Made by a program: the position numbers and the translations under genes
NCBI RefSeq assembly: GCF_051020955.1
Contig: NC_135020.1
Coordinates: forward strand, 2,614,501-2,678,500
DNA: 64,000 nucleotides
Direction of reading: 5' to 3'
Source: Megalopta genalis
Lineage: Eukaryota > Arthropoda > Insecta > Hymenoptera > Halictidae
Part shown: piece after piece, positions 14,215-27,943 of the stretch
Layout: each line of letters begins with the position of its first letter
How positions within the stretch are numbered: position 1 is the stretch's first letter
The notes under the pieces: model-generated
The model's input: the letters and a program-made list of their open reading frames with translations, nothing else
The model's database searches: none
What the model was told of the DNA's origin: nothing

Positions 14215-14994
14215 CTTGTTGTTGTTCTCGTTGTTCTCGTTGTTCTCGTTTTTCTCGTTGTTCTTGTTGTTCTTTTCGCTCTTGTTGTTCTCGTTGTTCT
14301 TGTTTTTCTTGTGGTTCTTGTTGTTCTTGCTGTTCTTGTTCTTGTTGCTCTTGTTGTTCTTGTTGTTCTTGTTGTTCTTGTTGTACTTGTTGTTCTTGTT
14401 GTTCTTGTTGTTCTTGGTGTTCTTGGTGTTCTTGTTGTTCTTCTTGTTCTCGTTATTCTCGTTGTTCTCGTTGTTCTCGTTGTTCTCGTTGTTCTCGTTG
14501 TGTTCGTTGTTCTCGTTGTTCTCGTTGTTCTTGTTGTTCTTGTTGTTCTTGTTGTTCTTGTTGTTCTTGTTGTTCTTGTTGTTCTTGTTGTTCTTGTTGT
14601 TCTTGTTGTTCTTGTTGTTCTTGTTGTTCTTGTTGTTCTTGTTGTTCTTGTTGTTCTTGTTGTTCTTGTTGTTCTTGTTGTTCTTGTTGTTCTTGTTGTT
14701 CTTGTTGTTCTTGTTGTTCTTGTTGTTCTTGTTGTTCTTGTTGTTCTTGTTGTTCTTGTTGTTCTTGTAGTTCTTGTTGTTCTTGTTGTTCTTGTTGTTC
14801 TTGTTGTTGTTCTTGTTGTTGTTCTTCTTGTTCTTCTCTTTGTTCTTGTTGTTCTGGTTGTTCTTCTTGCTGTTCTGGTTGTTCTTGTTGTTCTCGTTAT
14901 TCTCGTTGTTCTCGTTGTTCTCGTTGTTCTCGTTGTTCTCGTTGTGTTCGTTGTTCTCGTTGTTCTCGTTGTTCTTGTTGTTCTTGTTGTTCTT

Positions 14995-15025
<31 letters not shown>

Positions 15026-15411
15026 TTCTTGTTGTTCTTGTTGTACTTGTTGTTCTTGTTGTTCTTGTTGTTCTTGGTGTTCTTGGTGTTCTTGTTGTTC
15101 TTCTTGTTCTAGTTGTTGTTGTTGTTGTTCTTGTTGTTGTTCTTCTTGTTCTTCTCGTTGTTCTTGTTGTTCTGGTTGTTCTTCTTGCTGTTCTGGTTGT
15201 TCTTGTTGTTCTCGTTATTCTCGTTGTTCTCGTTGTTCTCGTTGTTCTCGTTGTTCTCGTTGTTCTCGTTGTGCTCGTTGTTCTCGTTGTTCTCGTTGTT
15301 CTCGTTGTTCTTGTTGTTCTTGTTGTTCTTGTTGTTCTTGTTGTTCTTGTTGTTCTTGTTGTTCTTGTTGTTCTTGTTGTTCTTGTTGTTCTTGTTGTTC
15401 TTGTTGTTCTT

Positions 15412-15442
<31 letters not shown>

Positions 15443-15879
15443 TACTTGTTGTTCTTGTTGTTCTTGTTGTTCTTGTTGTTCTTGTTGTTCTTGTTGTTCT
15501 TGTTGTTCTTGTTGTTCTTGTTGTACTTGTTGTTGTTGTTCTTGTTGTTCTTGTTGTTCTTGTTGTTGTTGTTGTTCTTGCTGTTCTTGTTGTAGTTGTT
15601 GTTGTTGTCCTTGTTGTTGTTGTAGTTCTTGTTGTTCTTGTTGTTCTTGTTGATCTTGTTGTTCTTGTTGTTCTCGTTGTTCTCGTTGTTCTTGTTGTTC
15701 TTGTTGTTCTTGTTGTTCTTGTTGTTCTTGTTGTTCTTGTTGTTCTTGTTGTTCTTGTTGTTCATGTTGTTCTTGTTGTTGTTGTTGTTCTTGCTGTTCT
15801 TGTTCTTGTTGCTCTTGTTGTTCTTATTGTTCTTGTTGTTCCTGTTGTTCTTGTTGTTCTTGTTGTTGTTGTTGTTCTT

Positions 15880-15910
<31 letters not shown>

Positions 15911-16266
15911 TTCTTGCTGTTCTTTCTGTTCATGTAGTTCTTGTTGTTCTTCTTGTTGTTGTTGTTGTCCTTGTTGTTCTTGTTGTTCTTGTTGTTCTTG
16001 TTGTTCTTGTTGTTCTTGTTGTTCTTGTTGTTCTTGTTGTTCTTGTTGTTCTTGTTGTTCTTGTTGTTCTTGTTGTTCTTGTTGTTCTTGTTGTTCTTCT
16101 TGTTCTTCTCTTTGTTCTTGTTGTTCTGGTTGTTCTTCTTGCTGTTCTGGTTGTTCTTGTTGTTCTCGTTATTCTCGTTGTTCTCGTTGTTCTCGTTGTT
16201 CTCGTTGTTCTCGTTGTGTTCGTTGTTCTCGTTGTTCTCGTTGTTCTTGTTGTTCTTGTTGTTCTT

Positions 16267-16297
<31 letters not shown>

Positions 16298-16701
16298 TTC
16301 TTGTTGTTCTTGTTGTACTTGTTGTTCTTGTTGTTCTTGTTGTTCTTGGTGTTCTTGGTGTTCTTGTTGCTCTTCTTGTTCTAGTTGTTGTTGTTGTTGT
16401 TCTTGTTGTTGTTCTTCTTGTTCTTCTCGTTGTTCTTGTTGTTCTGGTTGTTCTTCTTGCTGTTCTGGTTGTTCTTGTTGTTCTCGTTATTCTCGTTGTT
16501 CTCGTTGTTCTCGTTGTTCTCGTTGTTCTCGTTGTTCTCGTTGTGCTCGTTGTTCTCGTTGTTCTCGTTGTTCTCGTTGTTCTTGTTGTTCTTGTTGTTC
16601 TTGTTGTTCTTGTTGTTCTTGTTGTTCTTGTTGTTCTTGTTGTTCTTGTTGTTCTTGTTGTTCTTGTTGTTCTTGTTGTTCTTGTTGTTCTTGTTGTTCT
16701 T

Positions 16702-16732
<31 letters not shown>

Positions 16733-17214
16733 TACTTGTTGTTCTTGTTGTTCTTGTTGTTCTTGTTGTTCTTGTTGTTCTTGTTGTTCTTGTTGTTCTT
16801 GTTGTTCTTGTTGTTCTTGTTGTTCTTGTTGTACTTGTTGTTGTTGTTCTTGTTGTTCTTGTTGTTCTTGTTGTTGTTGTTGTTCTTGCTGTTCTTGTTG
16901 TAGTTGTTGTTGTTGTCCTTGTTGTTGTTGTAGTTCTTGTTGTTCTTGTTGTTCTTGTTGATCTTGTTGTTCTTGTTGTTCTCGTTGTTCTCGTTGTTCT
17001 TGTTGTTCTTGTTGTTCTTGTTGTTCTTGTTGTTCTTGTTGTTCTTGTTGTTCTTGTTGTTCTTGTTGTTCTTGTTGTTCTTGTTGTTCTTGTTGTTCTT
17101 GTTGTTCTTGTTGTTGTTGTTGTTCTTGCTGTTCTTGTTCTTGTTGCTCTTGTTGTTCTTATTGTTCTTGTTGTTCCTGTTGTTCTTGTTGTTCTTGTTG
17201 TTGTTGTTGTTCTT

Positions 17215-17245
<31 letters not shown>

Positions 17246-17532
17246 TTCTTGCTGTTCTTTCTGTTCATGTTGTTCTTGTTGTTCTTCTTGTTGTTGTTGT
17301 TGTCCTTGTTGTTCTTGTTGTTCTTGTTGTTCTTGTTGTTCTTGTTGTTCTTGTTGTTCTTGTTGTTCTTGTTGTTCTTGTTGTTCTTGTTGTTCTTGTT
17401 GTTCTTGTTGTTCTTGTTGTTCTTGTTGTTCTTGTTGTTCTTGTTGTACTTGTTGTTCTAGTTGTTCTTGTTGTTCTTGTTGTTCTTGTTGTTCTTGTTG
17501 TTCTTGTTGTTCTTGTTGTTCTTGTTGTTCTT

Positions 17533-17563
<31 letters not shown>

Positions 17564-17706
17564 TTCTTGTTGTTCTTGTTGTTTTTGCTGTTCATGTTGT
17601 TCTTGTTGTTCTTCTTGTTGTTGTTCTAGTTGTCCTTGTTGTTCTTGTTGTTGTTGTCCTTGTTGTTGTTGTTGTGCTTGTTGTTCTTGTTGATCTTGTT
17701 GTTCTT

Positions 17707-17755
<49 letters not shown>

Positions 17756-18297
17756 TTGTTCTTGTTGTTCTTGTTGTTGTTGTTCATGCGGTTCTTGTTG
17801 TTGTTGCTCTTGCTGTTCTTGTTCTTGTTGTCCTTGTTGTTCTTTCTGTTCTTGTTGTTCTTGTTGTTGTTGTTGTTCTTGCTGTTCTTGTTGTAGATGT
17901 TGTTTTTGTTGATCTTGTTGTTCTTGTTGTTCTTGTTGTTGTTCTTGTTGTTGTTCTTGTTGTTGTTGTTGTTCTTGTTGTTGTTGTTGTTGTTCTTGCT
18001 GTTCTTGTTGTAGTTGTTGTTGCTGTCCTTGTTATTGTTGTTGTTCTTGTTGTACTTGTTGTTCTAGTTGTTCTTGTTGTTCTTGTTGTTCTTGTTGTTC
18101 TTGTTGTTCTTGTTGTTCTTGTTGTTCTTGTTGTTCTTGTTGTTCTTGTTGTTCATGTTGTTCTTGTTGTTGTTGTTGTTCTTGCTGTTCTTGTTCTTGT
18201 TGCTCTTGTTGTTCTTATTGTTCTTGTTGTTCCTGTTGTTCTTGTTGTTCTTGTTGTTGTTGTTGTTCTTGTTGTTCTTGTTGATCTTGTTGTTCTT

Positions 18298-18355
<58 letters not shown>

Positions 18356-18594
18356 TACTTGTTGTTCTTGTTGTTCTTGTTGTTCTTGTTGTTCTTGTTG
18401 TTCTTGTTGTTCTTGTTGTTCTTGTTGTTCTTGTTGTTCTTGTTGTTCTTGTTGTTCTTGTTGTTCTTGTTGTTCTTGTTGTTCTTGTTGTTCTTGTTGT
18501 TCTTGTTGTACTTGTTGTTCTAGTTGTTCTTGTTGTTCTTGTTGTTCTTGTTGTTCTTGTTGTTCTTGTTGTTCTTGTTGTTCTTGTTGTTCTT

Positions 18595-18625
<31 letters not shown>

Positions 18626-18777
18626 TTCTTGTTGTTCTTGTTGTTCTTGTTGTTTTTGCTGTTCATGTTGTTCTTGTTGTTCTTCTTGTTGTTGTTCTAG
18701 TTGTCCTTGTTGTTCTTGTTGTTGTTGTCCTTGTTGTTGTTGTTGTGCTTGTTGTTCTTGTTGATCTTGTTGTTCTT

Positions 18778-18835
<58 letters not shown>

Positions 18836-19290
18836 TACTTGTTGTTCTTGTTGTTCTTGTTGTTCTTGTTGTTCTTGTTGTTCTTGTTGTTCTTGTTGTT
18901 CTTGTTGTTCTTGTTGTTCTTGTTGTACTTGTTGTTGTTGTTCTTGTTGTTCTTGTTGTTCTTGTTGTTGTTGTTGTTCTTGCTGTTCTTGTTGTAGTTG
19001 TTGTTGTTGTCCTTGTTGTTGTTGTAGTTCTTGTTGTTCTTGTTGTTCTTGTTGATCTTGTTGTTCTTGTTGTTCTCGTTGTTCTCGTTGTTCTTGTTGT
19101 TCTTGTTGTTCTTGTTGTTCTTGTTGTTCTTGTTGTTCTTGTTGTTCTTGTTGTTCTTGTTGTTCTTGTTGTTCATGTTGTTCTTGTTGTTGTTGTTGTT
19201 CTTGCTGTTCTTGTTCTTGTTGCTCTTGTTGTTCTTATTGTTCTTGTTGTTCCTGTTGTTCTTGTTGTTCTTGTTGTTGTTGTTGTTCTT

Positions 19291-19321
<31 letters not shown>

Positions 19322-19617
19322 TTCTTGCTGTTCTTTCTGTTCATGTTGTTCTTGTTGTTCTTCTTGTTGTTGTTGTTGTCCTTGTTGTTCTTGTTGTTCT
19401 TGTTGTTCTTGTTGTTCTTGTTGTTCTTGTTGTTCTTGTTGTTCTTGTTGTTCTTGTTGTTCTTGTTGTTCTTGTTGTTCTTGTTGTTCTTGTTGTTCTT
19501 GTTGTACTTGTTGTTCTAGTTGTTCTTGTTGTTCTTGTTGTTCTTGTTGTTCTTGTTGTTCTTGTTGTTCTTGTTGTTCTTGTTGTTCTTGTTGTTCTTG
19601 TTGTTCGTGTTGTTCTT

Positions 19618-19648
<31 letters not shown>

Positions 19649-19809
19649 TTCTTGTTGTTCTTGTTGTTCTTGTTGTTCTTGTTGTTTTTGCTGTTCATGT
19701 TGTTCTTGTTGTTCTTCTTGTTGTTGTTCTAGTTGTCCTTGTTGTTCTTGTTGTTGTTGTCCTTGTTGTTGTTGTTGTGCTTGTTGTTCTTGTTGATCTT
19801 GTTGTTCTT

Positions 19810-19858
<49 letters not shown>

Positions 19859-20175
19859 TTGTTCTTGTTGTTCTTGTTGTTGTTGTTCATGCGGTTCTTG
19901 TTGTTGTTGCTCTTGCTGTTCTTGTTCTTGTTGTCCTTGTTGTTCTTTCTGTTCTTGTTGTTCTTGTTGTTGTTGTTGTTCTTGCTGTTCTTGTTGTAGA
20001 TGTTGTTTTTGTTGATCTTGTTGTTCTTGTTGTTCTTGTTGTTCTTGTTGTTTTTGCTGTTCATGTTGTTCTTGTTGTTCTTCTTGTTGTTGTTCTAGTT
20101 GTCCTTGTTGTTCTTGTTGTTGTTGTCCTTGTTGTTGTTGTTGTGCTTGTTGTTCTTGTTGATCTTGTTGTTCTT

Positions 20176-20224
<49 letters not shown>

Positions 20225-20580
20225 TTGTTCTTGTTGTTCTTGTTGTTGTTGTTCATGCGGTTCTTGTTGTTGTTGCTCTTGCTGTTCTTGTTCTTGTTGT
20301 CCTTGTTGTTCTTTCTGTTCTTGTTGTTCTTGTTGTTGTTGTTGTTCTTGCTGTTCTTGTTGTAGATGTTGTTTTTGTTGATCTTGTTGTTCTTGTTGTT
20401 CTTGTTGTTGTTCTTGTTGTTGTTCTTGTTGTTGTTGTTGTTCTTGTTGTTGTTGTTGTTGTTCTTGCTGTTCTTGTTGTAGTTGTTGTTGCTGTCCTTG
20501 TTATTGTTGTAGTTCTTGTTGTTCTTGTTGTTCTTGTTGTTCTTGTTGTTCTTGTTGTTTTTGTTGATCTTGTTGTTCTT

Positions 20581-20629
<49 letters not shown>

Positions 20630-20868
20630 TTGTTCTTGTTGTTCTTGTTGTTGTTGTTCATGCGGTTCTTGTTGTTGTTGCTCTTGCTGTTCTTGTTCTT
20701 GTTGTTCTTGTTGTTCTTGTTGTTCTTGTTGTTCTTGTTGTTCTTGTTGTTCATGTTGTTCTTGTTGTTGTTGTTGTTCTTGCTGTTCTTGTTCTTGTTG
20801 CTCTTGTTGTTCTTATTGTTCTTGTTGTTCCTGTTGTTCTTGTTGTTCTTGTTGTTGTTGTTGTTCTT

Positions 20869-20899
<31 letters not shown>

Positions 20900-21255
20900 T
20901 TCTTGCTGTTCTTTCTGTTCATGTTGTTCTTGTTGTTCTTCTTGTTGTTGTTGTTGTCCTTGTTGTTCTTGTTGTTCTTCTTGTTCTTCTCGTTGTTCTT
21001 GTTGTTCTGGTTGTTCTTCTTGCTGTTCTGGTTGTTCTTGTTGTTCTCGTTATTCTCGTTGTTCTCGTTGTTCTCGTTGTTCTCGTTGTTCTCGTTGTTC
21101 TCGTTGTGCTCGTTGTTCTCGTTGTTCTCGTTGTTCTCGTTGTTCTTGTTGTTCTTGTTGTTCTTGTTGTTCTTGTTGTTCTTGTTGTTCTTGTTGTTCT
21201 TGTTGTTCTTGTTGTTCTTGTTGTTCTTGTTGTTCTTGTTGTTCTTGTTGTTCTT

Positions 21256-21286
<31 letters not shown>

Positions 21287-21759
21287 TACTTGTTGTTCTT
21301 GTTGTTCTTGTTGTTCTTGTTGTTCTTGTTGTTCTTGTTGTTCTTGTTGTTCTTGTTGTTCTTGTTGTTCTTGTTGTTCTTGTTGTACTTGTTGTTGTTG
21401 TTCTTGTTGTTCTTGTTGTTCTTGTTGTTGTTGTTGTTCTTGCTGTTCTTGTTGTAGTTGTTGTTGTTGTCCTTGTTGTTGTTGTAGTTCTTGTTGTTCT
21501 TGTTGTTCTTGTTGATCTTGTTGTTCTTGTTGTTCTCGTTGTTCTCGTTGTTCTTGTTGTTCTTGTTGTTCTTGTTGTTCTTGTTGTTCTTGTTGTTCTT
21601 GTTGTTCTTGTTGTTCTTGTTGTTCTTGTTGTTCTTGTTGTTCTTGTTGTTCTTGTTGTTGTTGTTGTTCTTGCTGTTCTTGTTCTTGTTGCTCTTGTTG
21701 TTCTTATTGTTCTTGTTGTTCCTGTTGTTCTTGTTGTTCTTGTTGTTGTTGTTGTTCTT

Positions 21760-21790
<31 letters not shown>

Positions 21791-22095
21791 TTCTTGCTGT
21801 TCTTTCTGTTCATGTTGTTCTTGTTGTTCTTCTTGTTGTTGTTGTTGTCCTTGTTGTTCTTGTTGTTCTTGTTGTTCTTGTTGTTCTTGTTGTTCTTGTT
21901 GTTCTTGTTGTTCTTGTTGTTCTTGTTGTTCTTGTTGTTCTTGTTGTTCTTGTTGTTCTTGTTGTTCTTGTTGTTCTTGTTGTTCTTGTTGTTCTTGTTG
22001 TTCTTGTTGTACTTGTTGTTCTAGTTGTTCTTGTTGTTCTTGTTGTTCTTGTTGTTCTTGTTGTTCTTGTTGTTCTTGTTGTTCTTGTTGTTCTT

Positions 22096-22126
<31 letters not shown>

Positions 22127-22269
22127 TTCTTGTTGTTCTTGTTGTTTTTGCTGTTCATGTTGTTCTTGTTGTTCTTCTTGTTGTTGTTCTAGTTGTCCTT
22201 GTTGTTCTTGTTGTTGTTGTCCTTGTTGTTGTTGTTGTGCTTGTTGTTCTTGTTGATCTTGTTGTTCTT

Positions 22270-22318
<49 letters not shown>

Positions 22319-23277
22319 TTGTTCTTGTTGTTCTTGTTGTTGTTGTTCATGCGGTTCTTGTTGTTGTTGCTCTTGCTGTTCTTGTTCTTGTTGTCCTTGT
22401 TGTTCTTTCTGTTCTTGTTGTTCTTGTTGTTGTTGTTGTTCTTGCTGTTCTTGTTGTAGATGTTGTTTTTGTTGATCTTGTTGTTCTTGTTGTTCTTGTT
22501 GTTGTTCTTGTTGTTGTTCTTGTTGTTGTTGTTGTTCTTGTTGTTGTTGTTGTTGTTCTTGCTGTTCTTGTTGTAGTTGTTGTTGCTGTCCTTGTTATTG
22601 TTGTAGTTCTTGTTGTTCTTGTTGTTCTTGTTGTTCTTGTTGTTTTTGTTGATCTTGTTGTTCTTGTTGTTCTTGTTGTTCTTGTTGTTCTTGTTGTCCT
22701 TGTTGTTCTTGTTGTTCTTGTTGTTCTTGCTGTTCATGTTGTTCTTGTTGTTCTTCTTGTTGTTGTTCTAGTTGTCCTTTTTGTTGTTGTCCTTGTTGTT
22801 CTTGTTGTTCTGGTTGTTGATGTTCTTGTTGTTCATGTTGTTGTTGTCCTTTTTGTTCTTCTTGTTGTTGTTGTTGTTGTTCTGGTTGTTGATGTTGTTG
22901 TTGTTCATGTTGTTGTTGTTCTTGATGTTCTTGTTGTTCTTGTTGTTCTTGTTGTTCTTTTTGTTCTTGTTGTTGTTGTTGTTCTTGCTGTTCTTGTTGT
23001 AGATGTTGTTTTTGTTGATCTTGTTGTTCTTGTTGTTCTTGTTGTTGTTCTTGTTGTTGTTGTTGTACTTGCTGTTCTTGTTGTAGTTGTTGTTGCTGTC
23101 CTTGTTATTGTTGTAGTTCTTGTTGTTCTTGTTGTTCTTGTTGTTCATGTTGTTTTTGTTGATCTTGTTGTTCTTGTTGTTCTTGTTGTTCTTGTTGTTC
23201 TTCTTGCTGTTCTGGTTGTTCTTGTTGTTCTCGTTGTTCTCGTTGTTCTCGTTGTTCTCGTTGTTCTCGTTGTTCTC

Positions 23278-23308
<31 letters not shown>

Positions 23309-23650
23309 ATCTTGTTGTTCTTGTTGTTCTTGTTGCTCTTGTTGCTCTTGTTGCTCTTGTTGCTCTTGTTGCCCTTGTTGCTCTTGTTGCTCTTGTTGCT
23401 CTTGTTGCTCTTGTTGCTCTTGTTGTTCTTGTTGTTCTGGTTGTTGATGTTCTTGTTGTTCATGTTGTTGTTGTCCTTTTCGTTCTTGTTGTTGTTGTTG
23501 TTGTTGTTCTGGTTGTTGATGTTGTTGTTGTTCATGTTGTTGTTGTTCTTGATGTTCTTGTTGTTCTTGTTGTTCTTGTTGTTCTTGTTGTTCTTGTTGT
23601 TCTTGTTGTTCTTTTTGTTCTTGGTGTTCTTGTTGTTCTTGTTGTTCTAG

Positions 23651-23685
<35 letters not shown>

Positions 23686-24405
23686 CTTGTTGTTGTACTC
23701 GTTGTTCTCGTTGTTCTCGTTTTTCTCGTTGTTCTTGTTGTTCTTTTCGCTCTTGTTGTTCTCGTTGTTCTTGTTTTTCTTGTGGTTCTTGTTGTTCTTG
23801 CTGTTCTTGTTCTTGTTGCTCTTGTTGTTCTTGTTGTTCTTGTTGTTCTTGTTGTACTTGTTGTTCTTGTTGTTCTTGTTGTTCTTGGTGTTCTTGGTCT
23901 TCTTGTTGTTCTTCTTGTTCTCGTTATTCTCGTTGTTCTCGTTGTTCTCGTTGTTCTCGTTGTTCTCGTTGTGTTCGTTGTTCTCGTTGTTCTCGTTGTT
24001 CTTGTTGTTCTTGTTGTTCTTGTTGTTCTTGTTGTTCTTGTTGTTCTTGTTGTTCATGTTGTTCTTGTTGTTGTTGTTGTTCTTGCTGTTCTTGTTCTTG
24101 TTGCTCTTGTTGTTCTTATTGTTCTTGTTGTTCCTGTTGTTCTTGTTGTTCTTGTTGTTGTTGTTGTTCTTGTTGTTCTTGTTGATCTTGTTGTTCTTGT
24201 TGTTCTTGTTGTTCTTGTTGTTCTTGTTGTTCTTGTTGTTCTTGTTGTTCTTGTTGTTCTTGTTGTTCTTGTTGTTCTTGTTGTTCTTGTTGTTCTTGTT
24301 GTTCTTGTTGTTCTTGTTGTACTTGTTGTTCTAGTTGTTCTTGTTGTTCTTGTTGTTCTTGTTGTTCTTGTTGTTCTTGTTGTTCTTGTTGTTCTTGTTG
24401 TTCTT

Positions 24406-24436
<31 letters not shown>

Positions 24437-24588
24437 TTCTTGTTGTTCTTGTTGTTCTTGTTGTTTTTGCTGTTCATGTTGTTCTTGTTGTTCTTCTTGT
24501 TGTTGTTCTAGTTGTCCTTGTTGTTCTTGTTGTTGTTGTCCTTGTTGTTGTTGTTGTGCTTGTTGTTCTTGTTGATCTTGTTGTTCTT

Positions 24589-24646
<58 letters not shown>

Positions 24647-25092
24647 TACTTGTTGTTCTTGTTGTTCTTGTTGTTCTTGTTGTTCTTGTTGTTCTTGTTG
24701 TTCTTGTTGTTCTTGTTGTTCTTGTTGTTCTTGTTGTACTTGTTGTTGTTGTTCTTGTTGTTCTTGTTGTTCTTGTTGTTGTTGTTGTTCTTGCTGTTCT
24801 TGTTGTAGTTGTTGTTGTTGTCCTTGTTGTTGTTGTAGTTCTTGTTGTTCTTGTTGTTCTTGTTGATCTTGTTGTTCTTGTTGTTCTCGTTGTTCTCGTT
24901 GTTCTTGTTGTTCTTGTTGTTCTTGTTGTTCTTGTTGTTCTTGTTGTTCTTGTTGTTCTTGTTGTTCTTGTTGTTCATGTTGTTCTTGTTGTTGTTGTTG
25001 TTCTTGCTGTTCTTGTTCTTGTTGCTCTTGTTGTTCTTATTGTTCTTGTTGTTCCTGTTGTTCTTGTTGTTCTTGTTGTTGTTGTTGTTCTT

Positions 25093-25123
<31 letters not shown>

Positions 25124-25374
25124 TTCTTGCTGTTCTTTCTGTTCATGTTGTTCTTGTTGTTCTTCTTGTTGTTGTTGTTGTCCTTGTTGTTCTTGTTGTT
25201 CTTGTTGTTCTTGTTGTTCTTGTTGTTCTTGTTGTTCTTGTTGTTCTTGTTGTTCTTGTTGTTCTTGTTGTTCTTGTTGTTCTTGTTGTACTTGTTGTTC
25301 TAGTTGTTCTTGTTGTTCTTGTTGTTCTTGTTGTTCTTGTTGTTCTTGTTGTTCTTGTTGTTCTTGTTGTTCTT

Positions 25375-25405
<31 letters not shown>

Positions 25406-25581
25406 TTCTTGTTGTTCTTGTTGTTCTTGTTGTTCTTGTTGTTTTTGCTGTTCATGTTGTTCTTGTTGTTCTTCTTGTTGTTGTTCTAGTTGTCCTTGTT
25501 GTTCTTGTTGTTGTTGTCCTTGTTGTTGTTGTTGTTCTAGTTGTCCTTGTTGTTCTTGTTGTTGTTGTCCTTGTTGTTGTT

Positions 25582-25612
<31 letters not shown>

Positions 25613-26361
25613 TTGTTCTTGTTGTTCTTGTTGTTGTTGTTCATGCGGTTCTTGTTGTTGTTGCTCTTGCTGTTCTTGTTCTTGTTGTCCTTGTTGTTCT
25701 TTCTGTTCTTGTTGTTCTTGTTGTTGTTGTTGTTCTTGCTGTTCTTGTTGTAGATGTTGTTTTTGTTGATCTTGTTGTTCTTGTTGTTCTTGTTGTTCTT
25801 GTTGTTTTTGCTGTTCATGTTGTTCTTGTTGTTCTTCTTGTTGTTGTTCTAGTTGTCCTTGTTGTTCTTGTTGTTGTTGTCCTTGTTGTTGTTGTTGTGC
25901 TTGTTGTTCTTGTTGATCTTGTTGTTCTTGTTGTAGATGTTGTTTTTGTTGATCTTGTTGTTCTTGTTGTTCTTGTTGTTGTTCTTGTTGTTGTTCTTGT
26001 TGTTGTTGTTGTTCTTGTTGTTGTTGTTGTTGTTCATGCGGTTCTTGTTGTTGTTGCTCTTGCTGTTCTTGTTCTTGTTGTCCTTGTTGTTCTTTCTGTT
26101 CTTGTTGTTCTTGTTGTTGTTGTTGTTCTTGCTGTTCTTGTTGTAGATGTTGTTTTTGTTGATCTTGTTGTTCTTGTTGTTCTTGTTGTTGTTCTTGTTG
26201 TTGTTCTTGTTGTTGTTGTTGTTCTTGTTGTTGTTGTTGTTGTTCTTGCTGTTCTTGTTGTAGTTGTTGTTGCTGTCCTTGTTATTGTTGTAGTTCTTGT
26301 TGTTCTTGTTGTTCTTGTTGTTCTTGTTGTTCTTGTTGTTTTTGTTGATCTTGTTGTTCTT

Positions 26362-26410
<49 letters not shown>

Positions 26411-26649
26411 TTGTTCTTGTTGTTCTTGTTGTTGTTGTTCATGCGGTTCTTGTTGTTGTTGCTCTTGCTGTTCTTGTTCTTGTTGTTCTTGTTGTTCTTG
26501 TTGTTCTTGTTGTTCTTGTTGTTCTTGTTGTTCATGTTGTTCTTGTTGTTGTTGTTGTTCTTGCTGTTCTTGTTCTTGTTGCTCTTGTTGTTCTTATTGT
26601 TCTTGTTGTTCCTGTTGTTCTTGTTGTTCTTGTTGTTGTTGTTGTTCTT

Positions 26650-26680
<31 letters not shown>

Positions 26681-26958
26681 TTCTTGCTGTTCTTTCTGTT
26701 CATGTTGTTCTTGTTGTTCTTCTTGTTGTTGTTGTTGTCCTTGTTGTTCTTGCTGTTCTTGTTGTTCTTGTTGTTCGTGTTGTTCTTGTTGTTCTTGTTG
26801 TTCTTGTTGTTCTTGTTGTTCTTGTTGTTCTTGTTGTTCTTGTTGTTCTTGTTGTTCTTGTTGTTCTTGTTGTTCTTGTTGTACTTGTTGTTCTAGTTGT
26901 TCTTGTTGTTCTTGTTGTTCTTGTTGTTCTTGTTGTTCTTGTTGTTCTTGTTGTTCTT

Positions 26959-26989
<31 letters not shown>

Positions 26990-27132
26990 TTCTTGTTGTT
27001 CTTGTTGTTCTTGTTGTTCTTGTTGTTTTTGCTGTTCATGTTGTTCTTGTTGTTCTTCTTGTTGTTGTTCTTGTTGTTGTTGTCCTTGTTGTTGTTGTTG
27101 TGCTTGTTGTTCTTGTTGATCTTGTTGTTCTT

Positions 27133-27181
<49 letters not shown>

Positions 27182-27489
27182 TTGTTCTTGTTGTTCTTGT
27201 TGTTGTTGTTCATGCGGTTCTTGTTGTTGTTGCTCTTGCTGTTCTTGTTCTTGTTGTCCTTGTTGTTCTTTCTGTTCTTGTTGTTCTTGTTGTTGTTGTT
27301 GTTCTTGCTGTTCTTGTTGTAGATGTTGTTTTTGTTGATCTTGTTGTTCTTGTTGTTCTTGTTGTTCTTGTTGTTTTTGCTGTTCATGTTGTTCTTGTTG
27401 TTCTTCTTGTTGTTGTTCTAGTTGTCCTTGTTGTTCTTGTTGTTGTTGTCCTTGTTGTTGTTGTTGTGCTTGTTGTTCTTGTTGATCTT

Positions 27490-27538
<49 letters not shown>

Positions 27539-27894
27539 TTGTTCTTGTTGTTCTTGTTGTTGTTGTTCATGCGGTTCTTGTTGTTGTTGCTCTTGCTGTT
27601 CTTGTTCTTGTTGTCCTTGTTGTTCTTTCTGTTCTTGTTGTTCTTGTTGTTGTTGTTGTTCTTGCTGTTCTTGTTGTAGATGTTGTTTTTGTTGATCTTG
27701 TTGTTCTTGTTGTTCTTGTTGTTGTTCTTGTTGTTGTTCTTGTTGTTGTTGTTGTTCTTGTTGTTGTTGTTGTTGTTCTTGCTGTTCTTGTTGTAGTTGT
27801 TGTTGCTGTCCTTGTTATTGTTGTAGTTCTTGTTGTTCTTGTTGTTCTTGTTGTTCTTGTTGTTCTTGTTGTTTTTGTTGATCTTGTTGTTCTT

Positions 27895-27943
<49 letters not shown>

